From the NCBI GenBank assembly GCA_018657955.1, contig JABHWD010000018.1:124001-188000 (forward strand): a DNA stretch of 64,000 bases, written 5' to 3'. Under the pieces are notes generated by a model. That model saw only the letters and a list, made by a program, of their open reading frames with translations. It had not been told where the DNA came from and did no database searches. Shown here in pieces: positions 51,650-61,346 of the stretch. The stretch's first letter is position 1. Every line of letters starts with the position of its first letter. Both the position numbers and the translations under genes were made by a program. This stretch comes from Flavobacteriaceae bacterium. GTDB lineage: Bacteria; Bacteroidota; Bacteroidia; Flavobacteriales; Flavobacteriaceae.

Positions 51650-52996
51650 ATGTTTAAAAAGATATTAGTTGCTAATAGAGGCGAAATAGCCCTTAGAGTA
51701 ATTCGAACGTGTAAGGAAATGGGAATCAAAACAGTTGCCGTGTATTCTGTTGCTGATGCGGAGAGTATTCATGTAAAATTTGCAGACGAAGCCGTTTGTA
51801 TAGGCCCTGCACCAAGCAGTGAATCATATTTAAGAATTGCAAATATTATATCTGCTGCAGAAATTACAAATACTGACGCTATACATCCTGGATACGGCTT
51901 TCTTTCAGAAAATGCAAAGTTCTCAAAAATATGTGACGAACATAATATAAAATTTATTGGGGCATCTGCAGAAATGATATTAAAAATGGGAGACAAAGCC
52001 AATGCTAAGGCTACAATGTTACAGGCCGGAATCCCTTGTGTGCCAGGGAGTGAGGGAATTATCTCAGACTTAAAGGAATGTGAAACAATAGCAAAGTCAG
52101 TAGGTTACCCCGTAATGCTAAAAGCTTCTGCAGGAGGAGGAGGAAAAGGAATGAGAGCTGTTTGGAATAAGAAACAGCTTGAAGAAGCATGGAATTCAGC
52201 CAAGCAAGAATCAAAAGCGGCTTTTGGTAATGACGACATGTACTTGGAAAAACTAATTGAAGAGCCAAGACATATAGAAATACAAATTGTGGGAGACTCA
52301 AGAGGAAAGGCATGTCATCTTTCAGAAAGAGATTGCTCAATTCAAAGAAGACATCAAAAATTAACAGAAGAAGTCCCGTCACCCTTTATTACCCCAGAAT
52401 TAAGAAGAAAAATGGGAAGAGCAGCAGTTAAGGCAGCTGAGTTTATTAGTTATGAGGGGGTTGGCACAGTTGAATTTTTAGTTGATAAGAACAAAGAGTT
52501 TTATTTTATGGAAATGAACACAAGAATTCAGGTAGAGCATCCAATTACTGAACAGGTAATTAATTATGATTTGATTCGAGAACAGATTTTAGTTGCTTCA
52601 GGAAAACTGATTTCTGGCAAAAACCATACACCTCAGCTACACTCTATTGAATGTAGAATAAACGCAGAGGATCCATATAATAATTTTAGGCCTTCCCCTG
52701 GAAAAATAACAACCTTGCATATGCCGGGAGGTCACGGAATTAGACTAGACACGCATGTTTATGCGGGCTACACTATTCCTCCAAACTATGACTCAATGAT
52801 TGCAAAAATTATATCAACAGCCCAGACTAGAGAAGAAGCAATAAATAAAATGAAAAGAGCATTAGATGAATTTATAATAGAAGGAGTGAAGACGACAATT
52901 CCTTTTCACAGAAAGCTAATGGACGATCCTTCCTACAATTCAGGGAATTACACAACAAAGTTTATGGAGAATTTTTCAATGGAACAAGAGAAGTAA
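51650..52996 (+). CDS. accC: Acetyl-CoA carboxylase biotin carboxylase
   Basis: 448 residues. ATP-grasp enzyme with VANRGEIALRVIR start, the glycine-rich ATP loop SAGGGGKGMR near 160-170, the ERDCSIQRRHQK segment and the catalytic FMEMNTRIQVEH near 285. It carboxylates biotin on AccB. Followed after 4 bp by a saccharopine-dehydrogenase-like gene. Confidence 0.96.
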   Translation: MFKKILVANRGEIALRVIRTCKEMGIKTVAVYSVADAESIHVKFADEAVCIGPAPSSESYLRIANIISAAEITNTDAIHPGYGFLSENAKFSKICDEHNIKFIGASAEMILKMGDKANAKATMLQAGIPCVPGSEGIISDLKECETIAKSVGYPVMLKASAGGGGKGMRAVWNKKQLEEAWNSAKQESKAAFGNDDMYLEKLIEEPRHIEIQIVGDSRGKACHLSERDCSIQRRHQKLTEEVPSPFITPELRRKMGRAAVKAAEFISYEGVGTVEFLVDKNKEFYFMEMNTRIQVEHPITEQVINYDLIREQILVASGKLISGKNHTPQLHSIECRINAEDPYNNFRPSPGKITTLHMPGGHGIRLDTHVYAGYTIPPNYDSMIAKIISTAQTREEAINKMKRALDEFIIEGVKTTIPFHRKLMDDPSYNSGNYTTKFMENFSMEQEK

Positions 52997-53000
52997 ATAA

Positions 53001-54116
53001 ATGAAAAAAATTATAGTTTTAGGATCAGGGCTTGTAGGCAGTGTTATGGCGAATGATCTTGCAGAAAATCACGAGGTTACATCTGTAGACATTTCAAACA
53101 AGAATTTAGAAAAAATACATTCAGACAAAATAAAAAAAATCTGTGCAGATGTGTCAGAAAAAGAAGTTTTAGAAAATTTAATTAAGGATTTTGATTTGGT
53201 TGTAGGGGCTCTTCCAGGATTTATGGGATATAACATAATGAAGAGAGTTATTGAGGCAAAAAAAAACATTGTAGATATTTCTTTTTACCCTGAAGATCCT
53301 TTTAGCTTAGACAAAACAGCCAAGGAGAATAATGTTGTTGCTGTAATGGATTGCGGGGTAGCACCAGGAATGGGAAATATTATTTTTGGACATCACAACA
53401 AAACAATGAAAATTACTGACTATGAGTGTTTGGTTGGAGGATTGCCAAAAAAAAGAGAATGGCCCTTTGAATATCAAGCAGTTTTTTCTCCCATAGACGT
53501 AATAGAAGAATACATACGACCGGCAAGATATGTGCAAAACAATCAGCTTGTAACAAGAGAAGCATTATCAGATACTGAGCTTGTTGATTTTGAAAAAATA
53601 GGAACATTAGAAAGCTGGAACTCTGATGGATTGCGAACGCTGATTCAAACAATGAAGCATGTTCCAAACATGATTGAAAAGACATTACGATACCCTGGAT
53701 GTGTAGAGCATTTAAGAGTATTAAGAGAGTGCGGGTACTTTTCTTATGAGCCTATAGAGATAAATGGAAATAAAATTAGGCCAATTGATTTAACTTCAAA
53801 GCTTTTGTTTCCAATGTGGGAAATGAAAGAGGGTGACGAGGATTATACGGTAATGAGAATTAAAATTATTGGGGATGAGGGTGGAAAAAAAGTTTGCTAT
53901 ACCTATAATTTACTGGATAAATACCAGGATAAGACAATTTCAATGGCAAGGACAACTGGGTATACGTGTACTGCTGTTGCAAATTTAGTTATAGGTAAAA
54001 AATATGATACAAAAGGAATATCTCCGCCTGAGTTTTTAGGCCATCACTTCGATGAGATTAATAAATATTTGGGAGATAGAAACGTAATTTATAATGCACA
54101 AAAACAATTTTTATAA
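53001..54116 (+). CDS. Saccharopine dehydrogenase-like oxidoreductase
   Basis: 371 residues with an N-terminal Rossmann loop GSGLVGSVMAND (8-19) and a C-terminal substrate domain (KHVPNMIEKTLRYPGCVEHL). The fold fits saccharopine dehydrogenase / lysine 6-dehydrogenase enzymes acting on amino acids with NAD(P); which one is not clear. It is 4 bp after accC and could be co-transcribed without sharing a pathway. Confidence 0.85.
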   Translation: MKKIIVLGSGLVGSVMANDLAENHEVTSVDISNKNLEKIHSDKIKKICADVSEKEVLENLIKDFDLVVGALPGFMGYNIMKRVIEAKKNIVDISFYPEDPFSLDKTAKENNVVAVMDCGVAPGMGNIIFGHHNKTMKITDYECLVGGLPKKREWPFEYQAVFSPIDVIEEYIRPARYVQNNQLVTREALSDTELVDFEKIGTLESWNSDGLRTLIQTMKHVPNMIEKTLRYPGCVEHLRVLRECGYFSYEPIEINGNKIRPIDLTSKLLFPMWEMKEGDEDYTVMRIKIIGDEGGKKVCYTYNLLDKYQDKTISMARTTGYTCTAVANLVIGKKYDTKGISPPEFLGHHFDEINKYLGDRNVIYNAQKQFL

Positions 54117-54120
54117 CAGA

Positions 54121-54771
54121 TTACTCCTCTAAAAGAGCATTGATATCTTTAACAACTTGTTGGGCCTCAAGCATTAAAGTGCCATTATAAATTCCTCTAA
54201 TTCTTTTAGTTTTGTCTACTAAAACAAAATATTCTGTGTGTAGAAAATCAGTACTATCCTTAGAAAATCCTATGGTTTCTTCTGCAAAATAAGACTCTCT
54301 AGCAAGGGAATAAATCTCACTTTTTTTGCCTGTTAAAAAGTGCCAATTATTTGTTTTGATGTCGTTAAACTCAACATAGTCTGCAAGTTTATCAGGAGAG
54401 TCAATCCAAGGCGTAACACTATATGACAAAATAGCAATTCTAGGATCATTAGAAAAAGCTTCTTCTACAAGCTTCATGTTTCCAGTCATATCTGGACAAA
54501 TACTTGTACAGGAGGTAAACATAAAATTAGCAACGTGAATTTTGCCTTCTATTTCTTTGTTACTAATTGTTTTTTCATTTTGGTTTATAAAGGAGAAATC
54601 TGATATTTTGTGAGAGATTATTTTTTCAATTTCTTTTCCATTTGTCAGAAAATAGGGCGTAAAATCTGGGGAATTATAATAAGGAATAGACGCATTATTG
54701 GTACTACATGTAGCAACAAAAATAAGAAGGAATATATTAATTAGTAAAAATACTATCCGAGACATTGACAC
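54121..54771 (-). CDS. SCO1/SenC family lipoprotein
   Basis: 216 residues with a lipobox (Cys22), then a thioredoxin-like fold with the copper-binding pair CTSIC (Cys88, Cys92) and the distal His in FLHTEYFV. SCO proteins bring copper to the CuA centre of cytochrome oxidases or act as thiol-redox partners. It overlaps the MORN-type gene by 35 bp. No cytochrome oxidase gene is in the window, so it may serve the cytochrome-like proteins in this operon. Confidence 0.88.
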   Translation of the reverse strand: MSMSRIVFLLINIFLLIFVATCSTNNASIPYYNSPDFTPYFLTNGKEIEKIISHKISDFSFINQNEKTISNKEIEGKIHVANFMFTSCTSICPDMTGNMKLVEEAFSNDPRIAILSYSVTPWIDSPDKLADYVEFNDIKTNNWHFLTGKKSEIYSLARESYFAEETIGFSKDSTDFLHTEYFVLVDKTKRIRGIYNGTLMLEAQQVVKDINALLEE

Positions 54772-55288
54772 AGTTTTTTATCCCCAGCAAACCATACCGA
54801 CGATTATTTTTAATTACATAATTTGATTTGATTCTTCCATCAGCCCACCAAATTTTTTGAAACCCTTTTTCATATCCATTTTTATAATTTGATTCTCGTA
54901 AAAGACTACCATCCTTTTTCCATTCATACCTTTTTCCATGATATTCACCATCCTTAAAATTATATTCGAAAGCTATTTCTCCACTCATGTAGTAGCCAAA
55001 ATATTGTCCTGTTTTTTTACCATTTTTAAATACTCTAACCTCCTTAAGGCTCCCATTATTATAGAATTTATTCCAAACCCCATCTTTAAGACCTTTATTA
55101 TAGAAAGATATTGAGAGAGTGTCTTTTTGACTAGCACCTAGTTTAACCACATGCCCTGTATAAACCTCTCTATTAAGCTGAACATAACGCTTGGTAAGAT
55201 CTAGCCCTTTTTCATTATGAGAAACCCATTGATATTCTGGGCTGCTACAAGAGCTAACCACAAAAAATAGAAAAAGGAATTTATTCAC
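54737..55288 (-). CDS. MORN-repeat (YwqK-like) lipoprotein
   Basis: 183 residues from GTG 55288. A longer frame from 55339 would add 17 residues and delay the signal; the GTG start gives a short basic-hydrophobic lipoprotein signal (FLFLFFVVSSC). The body has about four MORN-like units (YNKGLKDGVWNKFYNNG, YYMSGEIAFEYNFKDGEYHG, WKKDGSLLRESNYKNGYEKG). It is commonly labelled 'YwqK antitoxin', but no toxin is near. The start lies in the stop region of the YHYH gene, and it overlaps SCO1. Confidence 0.8.
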   Translation of the reverse strand: MNKFLFLFFVVSSCSSPEYQWVSHNEKGLDLTKRYVQLNREVYTGHVVKLGASQKDTLSISFYNKGLKDGVWNKFYNNGSLKEVRVFKNGKKTGQYFGYYMSGEIAFEYNFKDGEYHGKRYEWKKDGSLLRESNYKNGYEKGFQKIWWADGRIKSNYVIKNNRRYGLLGIKNCVNVSDSIFTN

Positions 55289-56099
55289 TGACTGTTCCAG
55301 GGCTTCCATAATAACCACTTCCATTAATATAAGGATCATCTGCTGTTACATGATAGTGATACATTCCATCCGGAAAATCAGCTGTTACTGTGAAATGACC
55401 ATGATATGCATCTAGATCTGAGCTGTCAATTGTTTGACCATTTTCTTCCGGGCCATAAACCGGAAATCCATCAAGCAAAAACCCAATTAATGCCTCTTTT
55501 CCTTCATTTGAGGTAAGCCAAAAAGGCTCCATATGATAGTGATACCTTCCGCTAGCATTATTTTCTTGTCCCGGCCCTAATGGAGCAGGATGTCCATTAT
55601 ACTGATCAAAAGAATTAATTTCTTGTGTTAAAGGAGATCCCCCGCCAGCATATTGATTATAGAAGGGAATTCCATTTAATGAAACCCCTATTGGACCCAT
55701 TGATGTAGGGTTATTCCCAGTAGACTGTTCTGGAAAAGCAGGAATCTTAAAAGAAATTGATAATTCAGAGATTCTATTAGGATTTAAATTAAAATTTGTA
55801 ACAAACGGATTTGACCCATCATAAGCAACGTACATAGCGTCTTCCCATTGAGTATTAATAAAATATGGGCTTTGGTGGTCTGGGACACCATTGGTGTTTA
55901 TATAGATCCAATCTTCCTCAATATATATATCAGAAGTAGTTCCATAGACTCTTTCATAAATAGATATCGGAATTAATGAAGAGGCTTCTTCATTATTATC
56001 TGAATTATCTGACGAATCGCTATTATCGTTTGAATCATCGTTGCAACCTGAAAAAGAGAATAATAATAATGCGAGAGAATATATTAAGGCTTGTTTCAT
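55281..56099 (-). CDS. YHYH domain protein
   Basis: 272 residues with a lipobox (Cys19) and a Ser/Asp/Asn-rich linker (about 20-42). The family mark, YHYH, occurs twice: before MEPFWL and in the GMYHYHVTADDP segment near the end. Histidine-rich YHYH proteins are probably metal-binding; their function is not established. The gene's stop overlaps the next gene's GTG start by 8 bp. It is the centre of the redox-like operon. Confidence 0.87.
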   Translation of the reverse strand: MKQALIYSLALLLFSFSGCNDDSNDNSDSSDNSDNNEEASSLIPISIYERVYGTTSDIYIEEDWIYINTNGVPDHQSPYFINTQWEDAMYVAYDGSNPFVTNFNLNPNRISELSISFKIPAFPEQSTGNNPTSMGPIGVSLNGIPFYNQYAGGGSPLTQEINSFDQYNGHPAPLGPGQENNASGRYHYHMEPFWLTSNEGKEALIGFLLDGFPVYGPEENGQTIDSSDLDAYHGHFTVTADFPDGMYHYHVTADDPYINGSGYYGSPGTVSE

Positions 56100-56182
56100 T
56101 TTTTTGTTTTAGTTAAACAAGAGGTAAACACACGATATGTTGGCTTATAATTTTATTAAATATCAAGAGTTATGCCGTTATT

Positions 56183-58303
56183 CTATTGTTTAATAAATTT
56201 TTGAGAACTTATAAGTGTTTCTTTTGTGATAATTCTTAGGATATATTCCCCGGCACTTAGCCCAGAGACATCGACTGAATTAATATTGTTAGTCAATTTA
56301 TAATTAAGCACTCTTCTACCCATTATATCAAAAACACTAATAATGGATTGATCTAAATCTAATGACGAGTTTATTGTTAAGTTGCTTTTTACAGGGTTTG
56401 GATATAGAACAAGATCTTCTACAAACGAATTCAGCAGACTTAATGTTTCTCCTTCAGTTATATTAATTGTTGTATTAATAGCAGGGCTGTTTATAACGTC
56501 AACAGTCCCTGAAGGCCAATATACCGTGATGGAGCTAACCGATGAGTCTGACCCTAGTCCAAAATGAGTATTAAGTGAGCTCATATATCTAAAACCAGAT
56601 CCGCTAACAACATCTCTAATTTGTGTTCCAATACCAGGAGAATTAATTTCAACCCTAGCGCCAATTCCATTTGTATTGCTTGTTGTCCCAGTGGTTGTAA
56701 CTTTTAGCCAATTGTTATTATTACCATCATTTAGGTATAAATTAGTCCCATTAAACACATCAACAAACCCATCATTATTTGCATCTCCAATAGCACCAGG
56801 TCCAGGAGTCCCAGCAGTATATAATGAAAAAGTAAAATCTCCATTGTTTAACAAAACATCCCCATTAGTGAAAATGTCAATATATCCATCATTGTCAACA
56901 TCTGCAGAATTGTTTTCTATTCCATAAGGAGCTCCTTCAACTTCCGATCCAGCAGTGATGTTTGTGAATGTGCCATCCCCATTGTTTTTCATTAATTTAT
57001 GTCCTCCATCTCCAGAAGAGCTGGCTCCAACATATACATCCATATACCCATCATTGTCAAAATCTCCCCAAGCAGAAGACCAGGTTTGAATAGGGTCTCC
57101 TAAATTAGAACTATTATCATGCCCTCCATCAGGATAATAGGAATTATACCATCCGGTTACATCTGCTACATTTGAAAAGGTACCGTCTCCATTATTTCTC
57201 CATAGTTCATTATTTTTCCACTGCACATTACCCCCCCTACATTTAGCAATAAACATATCTATATCTCTATCATTATCATAGTCAATCCACACAGAACCAT
57301 AATTCCCGCCCTCTTGAGCAGAGGTGTCCCAGTCAGCTAGTTCTTGCGCTACTCCACCTACACCAGAAGTTATTCCATTTTCATTTGGTCCTTGAAAAAA
57401 CTCTAACACACCATTGCCATCATTAATATAATAAACTGTAGCCTCTACATCATGGCATACAAAGGCATCTAGATTGCCATCATTATTAATGTCAACAAAA
57501 TTTGATCGTTGAGAAAAAACGTATTCGCCTCCAGAGATTTCTGTATAGGAGGTCCCATCTGAATTGGCCTGCATAAAAGTAACCCCGCTACCTCCACCAT
57601 AAAGGAGGTCGTTATAGCCATTTCCATCAAAATCCCCTGCTGCTAAACTCCACCCTGGAGTATTATCTGCATAAGAGGTTTCAATATTTACAGGATTGAA
57701 GCCTCCTTCTCCTAGTTGGTAAAAAATATTTATGTTTGTTGATTGAATTGAAACCAAGTCATCTAGTTTGTCATTATTCATATCTACAAGAGCTCTTTCA
57801 GAACCAACAGAAGAAACAGCTTCCACGGTAAAACCAAAGGGAGGTGCAGGTGGAGGATCTTCCTCTATAAGCTGAAACTCAAAACTTTGATTTTCCCACC
57901 TATCATCCCACGCGATATAATAACTCTCTCCAGCATATACATAGAAGGATGTAACAGACAAATATCCTGACCCACTGTCATCATCTCCAGCGACACAGCT
58001 AAGATCATCACAAGATCCTTGATATACATGAAATCTTGTGTCAAGACCGTCATTAACGCCAAGGTCTGAAGTAATAGTTGTTAAATAATCATCATTGGGG
58101 GAGTACACATACCATTCAAGATCTCCGTTGGAGGCATCATATTCGCTGCAGTTTAATGAAAAATTTTCACCATCTATATTCTCCACATAATGAGTTCCAG
58201 GGCCTATTGTGATAGGGTTAGAACAAGAATCTCCGTCCCCACTTTGTGAAAAAACAGACGGAAAAGTTAAAAAAATAGCGACAATCAATATTAATTTTTT
58301 CAT
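56183..58303 (-). CDS. FG-GAP/VCBS and ASPIC/UnbV repeat protein with T9SS sorting signal
   Basis: 706 residues with a signal peptide. Residues about 25-145 form a beta-sandwich (pre-peptidase-C-like); 150-540 carry calcium-binding FG-GAP/VCBS repeats (DNDGYMDVYVG, DINNDGNLDAFV, DVDNDGYIDIFT and similar); 550-625 an ASPIC/UnbV domain; 640-706 a type A T9SS signal (VLYPNPVKSNLTI ... GEYILRI). It is therefore secreted to the surface by the type 9 system. Related proteins (CRTAC1) occur with cytochromes in marine bacteria. Confidence 0.9.
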   Translation of the reverse strand: MKKLILIVAIFLTFPSVFSQSGDGDSCSNPITIGPGTHYVENIDGENFSLNCSEYDASNGDLEWYVYSPNDDYLTTITSDLGVNDGLDTRFHVYQGSCDDLSCVAGDDDSGSGYLSVTSFYVYAGESYYIAWDDRWENQSFEFQLIEEDPPPAPPFGFTVEAVSSVGSERALVDMNNDKLDDLVSIQSTNINIFYQLGEGGFNPVNIETSYADNTPGWSLAAGDFDGNGYNDLLYGGGSGVTFMQANSDGTSYTEISGGEYVFSQRSNFVDINNDGNLDAFVCHDVEATVYYINDGNGVLEFFQGPNENGITSGVGGVAQELADWDTSAQEGGNYGSVWIDYDNDRDIDMFIAKCRGGNVQWKNNELWRNNGDGTFSNVADVTGWYNSYYPDGGHDNSSNLGDPIQTWSSAWGDFDNDGYMDVYVGASSSGDGGHKLMKNNGDGTFTNITAGSEVEGAPYGIENNSADVDNDGYIDIFTNGDVLLNNGDFTFSLYTAGTPGPGAIGDANNDGFVDVFNGTNLYLNDGNNNNWLKVTTTGTTSNTNGIGARVEINSPGIGTQIRDVVSGSGFRYMSSLNTHFGLGSDSSVSSITVYWPSGTVDVINSPAINTTINITEGETLSLLNSFVEDLVLYPNPVKSNLTINSSLDLDQSIISVFDIMGRRVLNYKLTNNINSVDVSGLSAGEYILRIITKETLISSQKFIKQ

Positions 58304-58312
58304 AAAAAAGGT

Positions 58313-59404
58313 TTAATTACAATCTATATCTAAAGAGGTTATCCATTCTTCAATCAAATCTACAGACTCTTGATGTACAAGCGTTCTTCCCAGTAAAGGC
58401 ATTCTATATTCCTCCTCAACAGAGGCCATTCTAAAATGAAGAACTGATCTGATAAAATTGCCAGGAGCAACGATTAAATCTGTTCCATTTCCTAAGTCTG
58501 TATCAGGAGCAAGACAGAGGCCTAAATTAGTTAAATCTTCAGTTGAATCAAAATCAAGTCTTATAGGACGATATTCACAATGGGTATTATCCGAGTGACA
58601 ATGAGCACAATTTATATCCAAATAGGACCTAACTCTTAATTCCAATGAATTTGAGGGATCTGTCCAGTTAGCCATTGTTTCTATATTTTCAGGAGCATTA
58701 TCTAGGTACCCATAGTCTATCCATTTTTCAATCTGATTCATAGAGTAATCCTGATAGCTTATTATCTTATTTAAATTCATTGGTTTGACGCCAATGGGAA
58801 TGTGAGTGTCAGAAGTTTTGTGACATGTGGAGCATTCAGAACCACTAGGTATTCTGTAATTAACTGTACTAGTTATATTATTTTCAGTCCATTCTATTTC
58901 AACGGTGCTTCCATCCAAATTATAAATAGCCTCAGTTTGCTCATCATTCCAAATATAATTTGCAAAAATCCAGCCCTCATCTTTTTTGATCATTAGCCTT
59001 GTTTCAATATTTTTTCTTTCATTTGAAGGAAGAACTCCGTTATATGCAAAGTTTTTGATTAAAATTGTTCCTTCTGGGAAATTTAATATTTCAGAATCAC
59101 CCAAGTAATAAGCGCTTTCCTCCTGCGGCATCCATACAAAACGAGTTTTTTTTGAATAATCTGTAAAAAGAGGATTAATTAATTCATAAGGAAGAACTCC
59201 ATATACAGGAGTGAGAGTTTTTATCTCTCCTTGAAAAAAATTATATGTTGATAAATTTGCATAAGGCATTGCTTGAAGATTAAAATTCACTGGAGAATAA
59301 GTAATATGCACATATTCTTCGTCCATTGAACAATTCAAAAATCCTGCTGCAATAAACAACAGAAAAAATGACAATATTTTATTATAAATTTTGATTCTCA
59401 CCAT
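58313..59404 (-). CDS. Diheme c-type cytochrome-like lipoprotein (SO2930/TIGR03806-like)
   Basis: 363 residues with a lipobox (Cys25). Two haem c motifs are present: CSTCH at 191-195 and CAHCH at 266-270, with the surrounding WIDYGY and RMPLLGR segments typical of this family. It is expected to sit in the periplasm or on the outer membrane and move electrons. It is the first gene of the five-gene operon and is 9 bp from the FG-GAP gene. Confidence 0.87.
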   Translation of the reverse strand: MVRIKIYNKILSFFLLFIAAGFLNCSMDEEYVHITYSPVNFNLQAMPYANLSTYNFFQGEIKTLTPVYGVLPYELINPLFTDYSKKTRFVWMPQEESAYYLGDSEILNFPEGTILIKNFAYNGVLPSNERKNIETRLMIKKDEGWIFANYIWNDEQTEAIYNLDGSTVEIEWTENNITSTVNYRIPSGSECSTCHKTSDTHIPIGVKPMNLNKIISYQDYSMNQIEKWIDYGYLDNAPENIETMANWTDPSNSLELRVRSYLDINCAHCHSDNTHCEYRPIRLDFDSTEDLTNLGLCLAPDTDLGNGTDLIVAPGNFIRSVLHFRMASVEEEYRMPLLGRTLVHQESVDLIEEWITSLDIDCN

Positions 59405-59489
59405 TACTAATGTGGCCTAAAAATACAAAAACTAATTTTGTATTTTATATATTCAAATAGAACCAAAGAAAAGGATCTAACACACTGGA

Positions 59490-60596
59490 CTACTCAATGA
59501 TTGATTGAGTTATTCTATTTGTTGAAATGCTACTTATTAGTTCATAAGATATTGTACCAGCTGAACAGCACAAATCTTCAGCAGTATGAACCTCATTAAA
59601 TATAATTACCTGATCGCCTTCTTTACATTTAATATTTGAGACATCGACCATTATGACGTCCATACAGACATTTCCCACAATAAATGCTTTTTGCTCATTT
59701 ATAAAAACAAACCCCTTTTTATTTCCAAAAATTCTAGTAATACCATCAGCGTGACCAATTGGTATTGTTGCAATTTTCTCATTTTCTTGGCTAAAGTGCG
59801 AGCGATTGTAGCCAACACTTTCGTTCTTATTTATAGTATGGATTTGTGAAATAACAGATTTTAGTCGATGAACAGGGGATAACTTAATTTTTGGATTCCC
59901 ACTAAAACCATACAAACCTATTCCTGATCTAACCATATCATAATGAGCTTCAGGAAAATTTATTAGCCCAGAGGTATTACAGATATGCAGCATAGGAGTA
60001 TATTCTAATCTGGAAATAATATTCGAGCTTAGGGTATTAAACAATTCAATTTGTTTTTTTGAGAATGACGTTTCAGAAATCTCTTCACTTGCCGCCAGAT
60101 GTGAATAAATACTTCTAACTACAATATTGCTAGATTCTAGGATTTTTGAAATAACAACAGACAAATCATCTAAACTAAATCCAACCCTATTTAATCCCGT
60201 ATTTAACTTTATGTGTACAGGGTATTTTTTTAAATTATTTTTTTTAAAAAATTTCAGAAATTCTTTTAAAACACTAAAGGAATACAAACTTGGCTCTAGA
60301 TCAAATTTCACAATTTGTTTTATTGACCCAACTTGGGGCAGTAATACAAGAATAGGAGTTTTTATGCCTGCTTTTCTTAAAATCACCCCCTCAGAAGCAT
60401 AGGCAACAGCAAAATAATCTATATCTAATTCTTGAAGTTTCTTTGATATAATCAAAGCGTCGCTGCCATAGCCATTGGCTTTTACAACAGCCATTAATTT
60501 TGTGGGTTTTTTTGAAAGCAGAGATTTAATATGAAAAAAATTCTTCTCTAATGATTTTAAATTAATTTCAAGAACAGACTGTTGATCCTTGTTCAT
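59490..60596 (-). CDS. alr: Alanine racemase
   Basis: 368 residues. The pyridoxal phosphate lysine is Lys39 in VVKANGYGSD (usually KANAYGHG), and the catalytic tyrosine lies in GYNRSHF near 258. It makes D-alanine for peptidoglycan. It is not fused to MurF, as happens in some flavobacteria. Start overlaps the tdk stop by 4 bp. A short two-unit relic of the phased-T-tract repeat lies at the junction (60596-60611). Confidence 0.93.
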   Translation of the reverse strand: MNKDQQSVLEINLKSLEKNFFHIKSLLSKKPTKLMAVVKANGYGSDALIISKKLQELDIDYFAVAYASEGVILRKAGIKTPILVLLPQVGSIKQIVKFDLEPSLYSFSVLKEFLKFFKKNNLKKYPVHIKLNTGLNRVGFSLDDLSVVISKILESSNIVVRSIYSHLAASEEISETSFSKKQIELFNTLSSNIISRLEYTPMLHICNTSGLINFPEAHYDMVRSGIGLYGFSGNPKIKLSPVHRLKSVISQIHTINKNESVGYNRSHFSQENEKIATIPIGHADGITRIFGNKKGFVFINEQKAFIVGNVCMDVIMVDVSNIKCKEGDQVIIFNEVHTAEDLCCSAGTISYELISSISTNRITQSIIE

Positions 60597-61231
60597 TTTT
60601 TGCTCTTTTTTGGGCCGAGGCTTTTAGCATCAGAGACTTTAATTTTTTTTGTCCTTTTGCTCATTCGCTTAAAAAATGTGGCTCTACACAGAGGCTGATA
60701 CTCTTCTTCCTTGCCTAACATAATTAAGTCATCATTTTTAGCTTTTCTGTAGCTGTATTGCGCAAGACCTCCTGTTTTTGAACAAATTGCGTGAACTTTA
60801 GTTACATACTCTGCTGTCGCCATTAGGCCCGCCATTGGCCCAAAAGGTTTCCCCGTATAGTCCATATCTAGTCCTGCAATTATAACTCGAACACCATTAT
60901 TTGCTAACGCATTACAAACCTCGATTATTTCATCATCAAAAAATTGAGCTTCATCAATTCCAACGACATCACAATTTTTTGCGATATTATATATCTCGCT
61001 AGCACTTGAAACAGGCTTACATTTAATTTTATTTTTATTGTGAGAAACAATATCTCCTTCCTTGTGCCTTGTATCAACAATTGGCTTAAAAATAGCTACT
61101 TTTAGCTTAGCAAATTCTGCTCTTTTTAGACGTCGAATTAATTCTTCAGTTTTTCCTGAGAACATAGATCCACAGACCACTTCAATCCATCCAAATTGTT
61201 TGCCGTATTTCAAAGTATTTTCAAGAAACAT
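60593..61231 (-). CDS. tdk: Thymidine kinase
   Basis: 212 residues. P-loop GSMFSGKTEELI at 21-32, the DEAQFFD lid segment near 94-100, a C-terminal zinc-type loop and a basic tail. It phosphorylates thymidine for dTMP salvage. Cysteines at the usual positions for a structural zinc are only partly visible. Linked to alr by overlapping codons. Confidence 0.94.
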   Translation of the reverse strand: MFLENTLKYGKQFGWIEVVCGSMFSGKTEELIRRLKRAEFAKLKVAIFKPIVDTRHKEGDIVSHNKNKIKCKPVSSASEIYNIAKNCDVVGIDEAQFFDDEIIEVCNALANNGVRVIIAGLDMDYTGKPFGPMAGLMATAEYVTKVHAICSKTGGLAQYSYRKAKNDDLIMLGKEEEYQPLCRATFFKRMSKRTKKIKVSDAKSLGPKKSKK

Positions 61232-61338
61232 TTCGTATTTTTAAAATTACAGGTTGATTTAAATAAATTAGATTTTAAAAGAAATAAATTTAATAAAAAT
61301 CAAACACCTATTTACCCAAATTAAAATAAATTCTTTTT

Positions 61339-61344
61339 AAGGAG
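61339..61344 (+). promoter_or_regulatory. Shine-Dalgarno-like AAGGAG before rsmI
   Basis: AAGGAG ends 2 bp before the ATG at 61347. A Shine-Dalgarno this clear is rare in this window, where most starts have none; the spacing is shorter than the usual optimum. Confidence 0.45.
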
Positions 61345-61346
61345 CA

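Noticed and set aside
54737-55288. Toxin-antitoxin system (YwqK 'antitoxin' label)
   Set aside because: The label comes from a MORN-repeat family name; no toxin gene is adjacent and the product carries a lipoprotein signal.
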